A DNA stretch of 64,000 bases from Bdellovibrionales bacterium RIFOXYC1_FULL_37_79 (lineage in GTDB: Bacteria > Bdellovibrionota > Bacteriovoracia > Bacteriovoracales > Bacteriovoracaceae), in assembly GCA_001770015.1 (NCBI GenBank), contig MEQB01000042.1, positions 62,001 to 126,000 on the forward strand, written 5' to 3'. The position numbers and the translations under genes were made by a program. The stretch's first letter is position 1. Each line of letters begins with the position of its first letter. A model generated the notes under the pieces. That model saw nothing but the letters and a program-made list of their open reading frames with translations. It was not told where the DNA came from and made no database searches. Shown here piece by piece: positions 63,882 to 64,000 of the stretch.

Positions 63882-64000
63882 CTACTTTTTAGGCTTAAGA
63901 CTGATTCCCTTTTCTGATAATTTTAAAAGTAACATCATCTCGGGGTTCCAGGCGAGGGCCTGGGGTGAGTGCATTTGAGAGGGGACATGGGACCGGTACC
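63882..64000 (-). CDS. C-terminal fragment of an unidentified protein (start outside window)
   Basis: The minus strand from the window edge to a TAG at 63882 stays open for about 39 codons and ends MMLLLKLSEKGISLKPKK. The region is more GC-rich at the window edge. It converges with the 63248 gene, leaving 4 nt between stops. The length is too small to identify a family, and whether it is truly coding depends on sequence beyond the window. Confidence 0.45.
   Translation of the reverse strand, partial: YRSHVPSQMHSPQALAWNPEMMLLLKLSEKGISLKPKK

Overview
The window is an AT-rich Gram-negative chromosome segment, densely packed on both strands, with many short tightly overlapping operons. Lipoproteins with clear lipoboxes, signal-peptide proteins, two predicted outer-membrane barrels, an LptF/G-type permease, lgt and a full Znu system indicate a diderm. 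A TIGR02147-family protein, a MinD-type ATPase next to a J-like/HTH fusion, and the large number of small secreted orphans suggest Bdellovibrionota (Bacteriovorax/Bdellovibrio-like). This placement is inferred from gene content only. No rRNA, tRNA, CRISPR array or transposase was seen.

Layout. 1-8.4 kb: end of ssb, an HD-GYP protein, a lipoprotein alpha/beta-hydrolase, a three-gene heme-protein operon, a transglutaminase-like protein fused to a probable barrel, mscL, small secreted proteins and the TIGR02147 protein. 8.4-14.1 kb: kbl/tdh threonine degradation, pgk-secG and a YhaM-type exoribonuclease. 14.3-14.9 kb: a decayed RelE-type toxin-antitoxin locus whose HTH antitoxin is intact. 15-21 kb: a six-gene minus-strand operon (MinD-like ATPase, J/HTH protein, rluD, pgeF, VKOR-DsbA, tatD). 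21-31.7 kb: manA, lipoproteins, a receiver protein, a zincin lipoprotein, a 930-residue secreted protein and a tandem ATP-grasp protein. 31.7-38 kb: a YkgJ-type protein, radical SAM proteins, mntP, an RRM protein, a compact RlmN/Cfr-like enzyme and glutathionylspermidine synthetase/amidase. 38-41 kb: znuB-znuC-znuA with a small ribbon-helix-helix/Cys-cluster gene at the head of the operon and a perfect 12-bp inverted repeat in its promoter. 41-45.8 kb: an ankyrin lipoprotein, a small cassette, then rlmH-rsfS-obgE-rpmA-rplU. 45.8-64 kb: lgt, mltD, an outer-membrane protein, trmL-pepA, an LptF/G permease, rodZ with a TPR lipoprotein, ktrB-ktrA, a HAMP/PAS sensor and lepA.

The most unusual feature is at 41.9-43.05 kb. 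A 117-bp direct repeat contains the last 54 nt of rlmH plus 63 nt of downstream sequence. One copy is the real rlmH end. The other lies about 1 kb away beside the ankyrin gene and holds only an rlmH remnant. Between them is an approximately 0.9-kb cassette with two overlapping genes: a HEPN-domain protein and a small protein resembling BolA/IbaG. The arrangement looks like attL/attR of a small non-autonomous element at the 3' end of rlmH, the gene also targeted by staphylococcal SCC elements, and the gene pair matches no toxin-antitoxin or defence class I know. A second strong candidate is the zinc-uptake operon, which appears to be controlled by its own ribbon-helix-helix metal sensor rather than a Fur/Zur protein.
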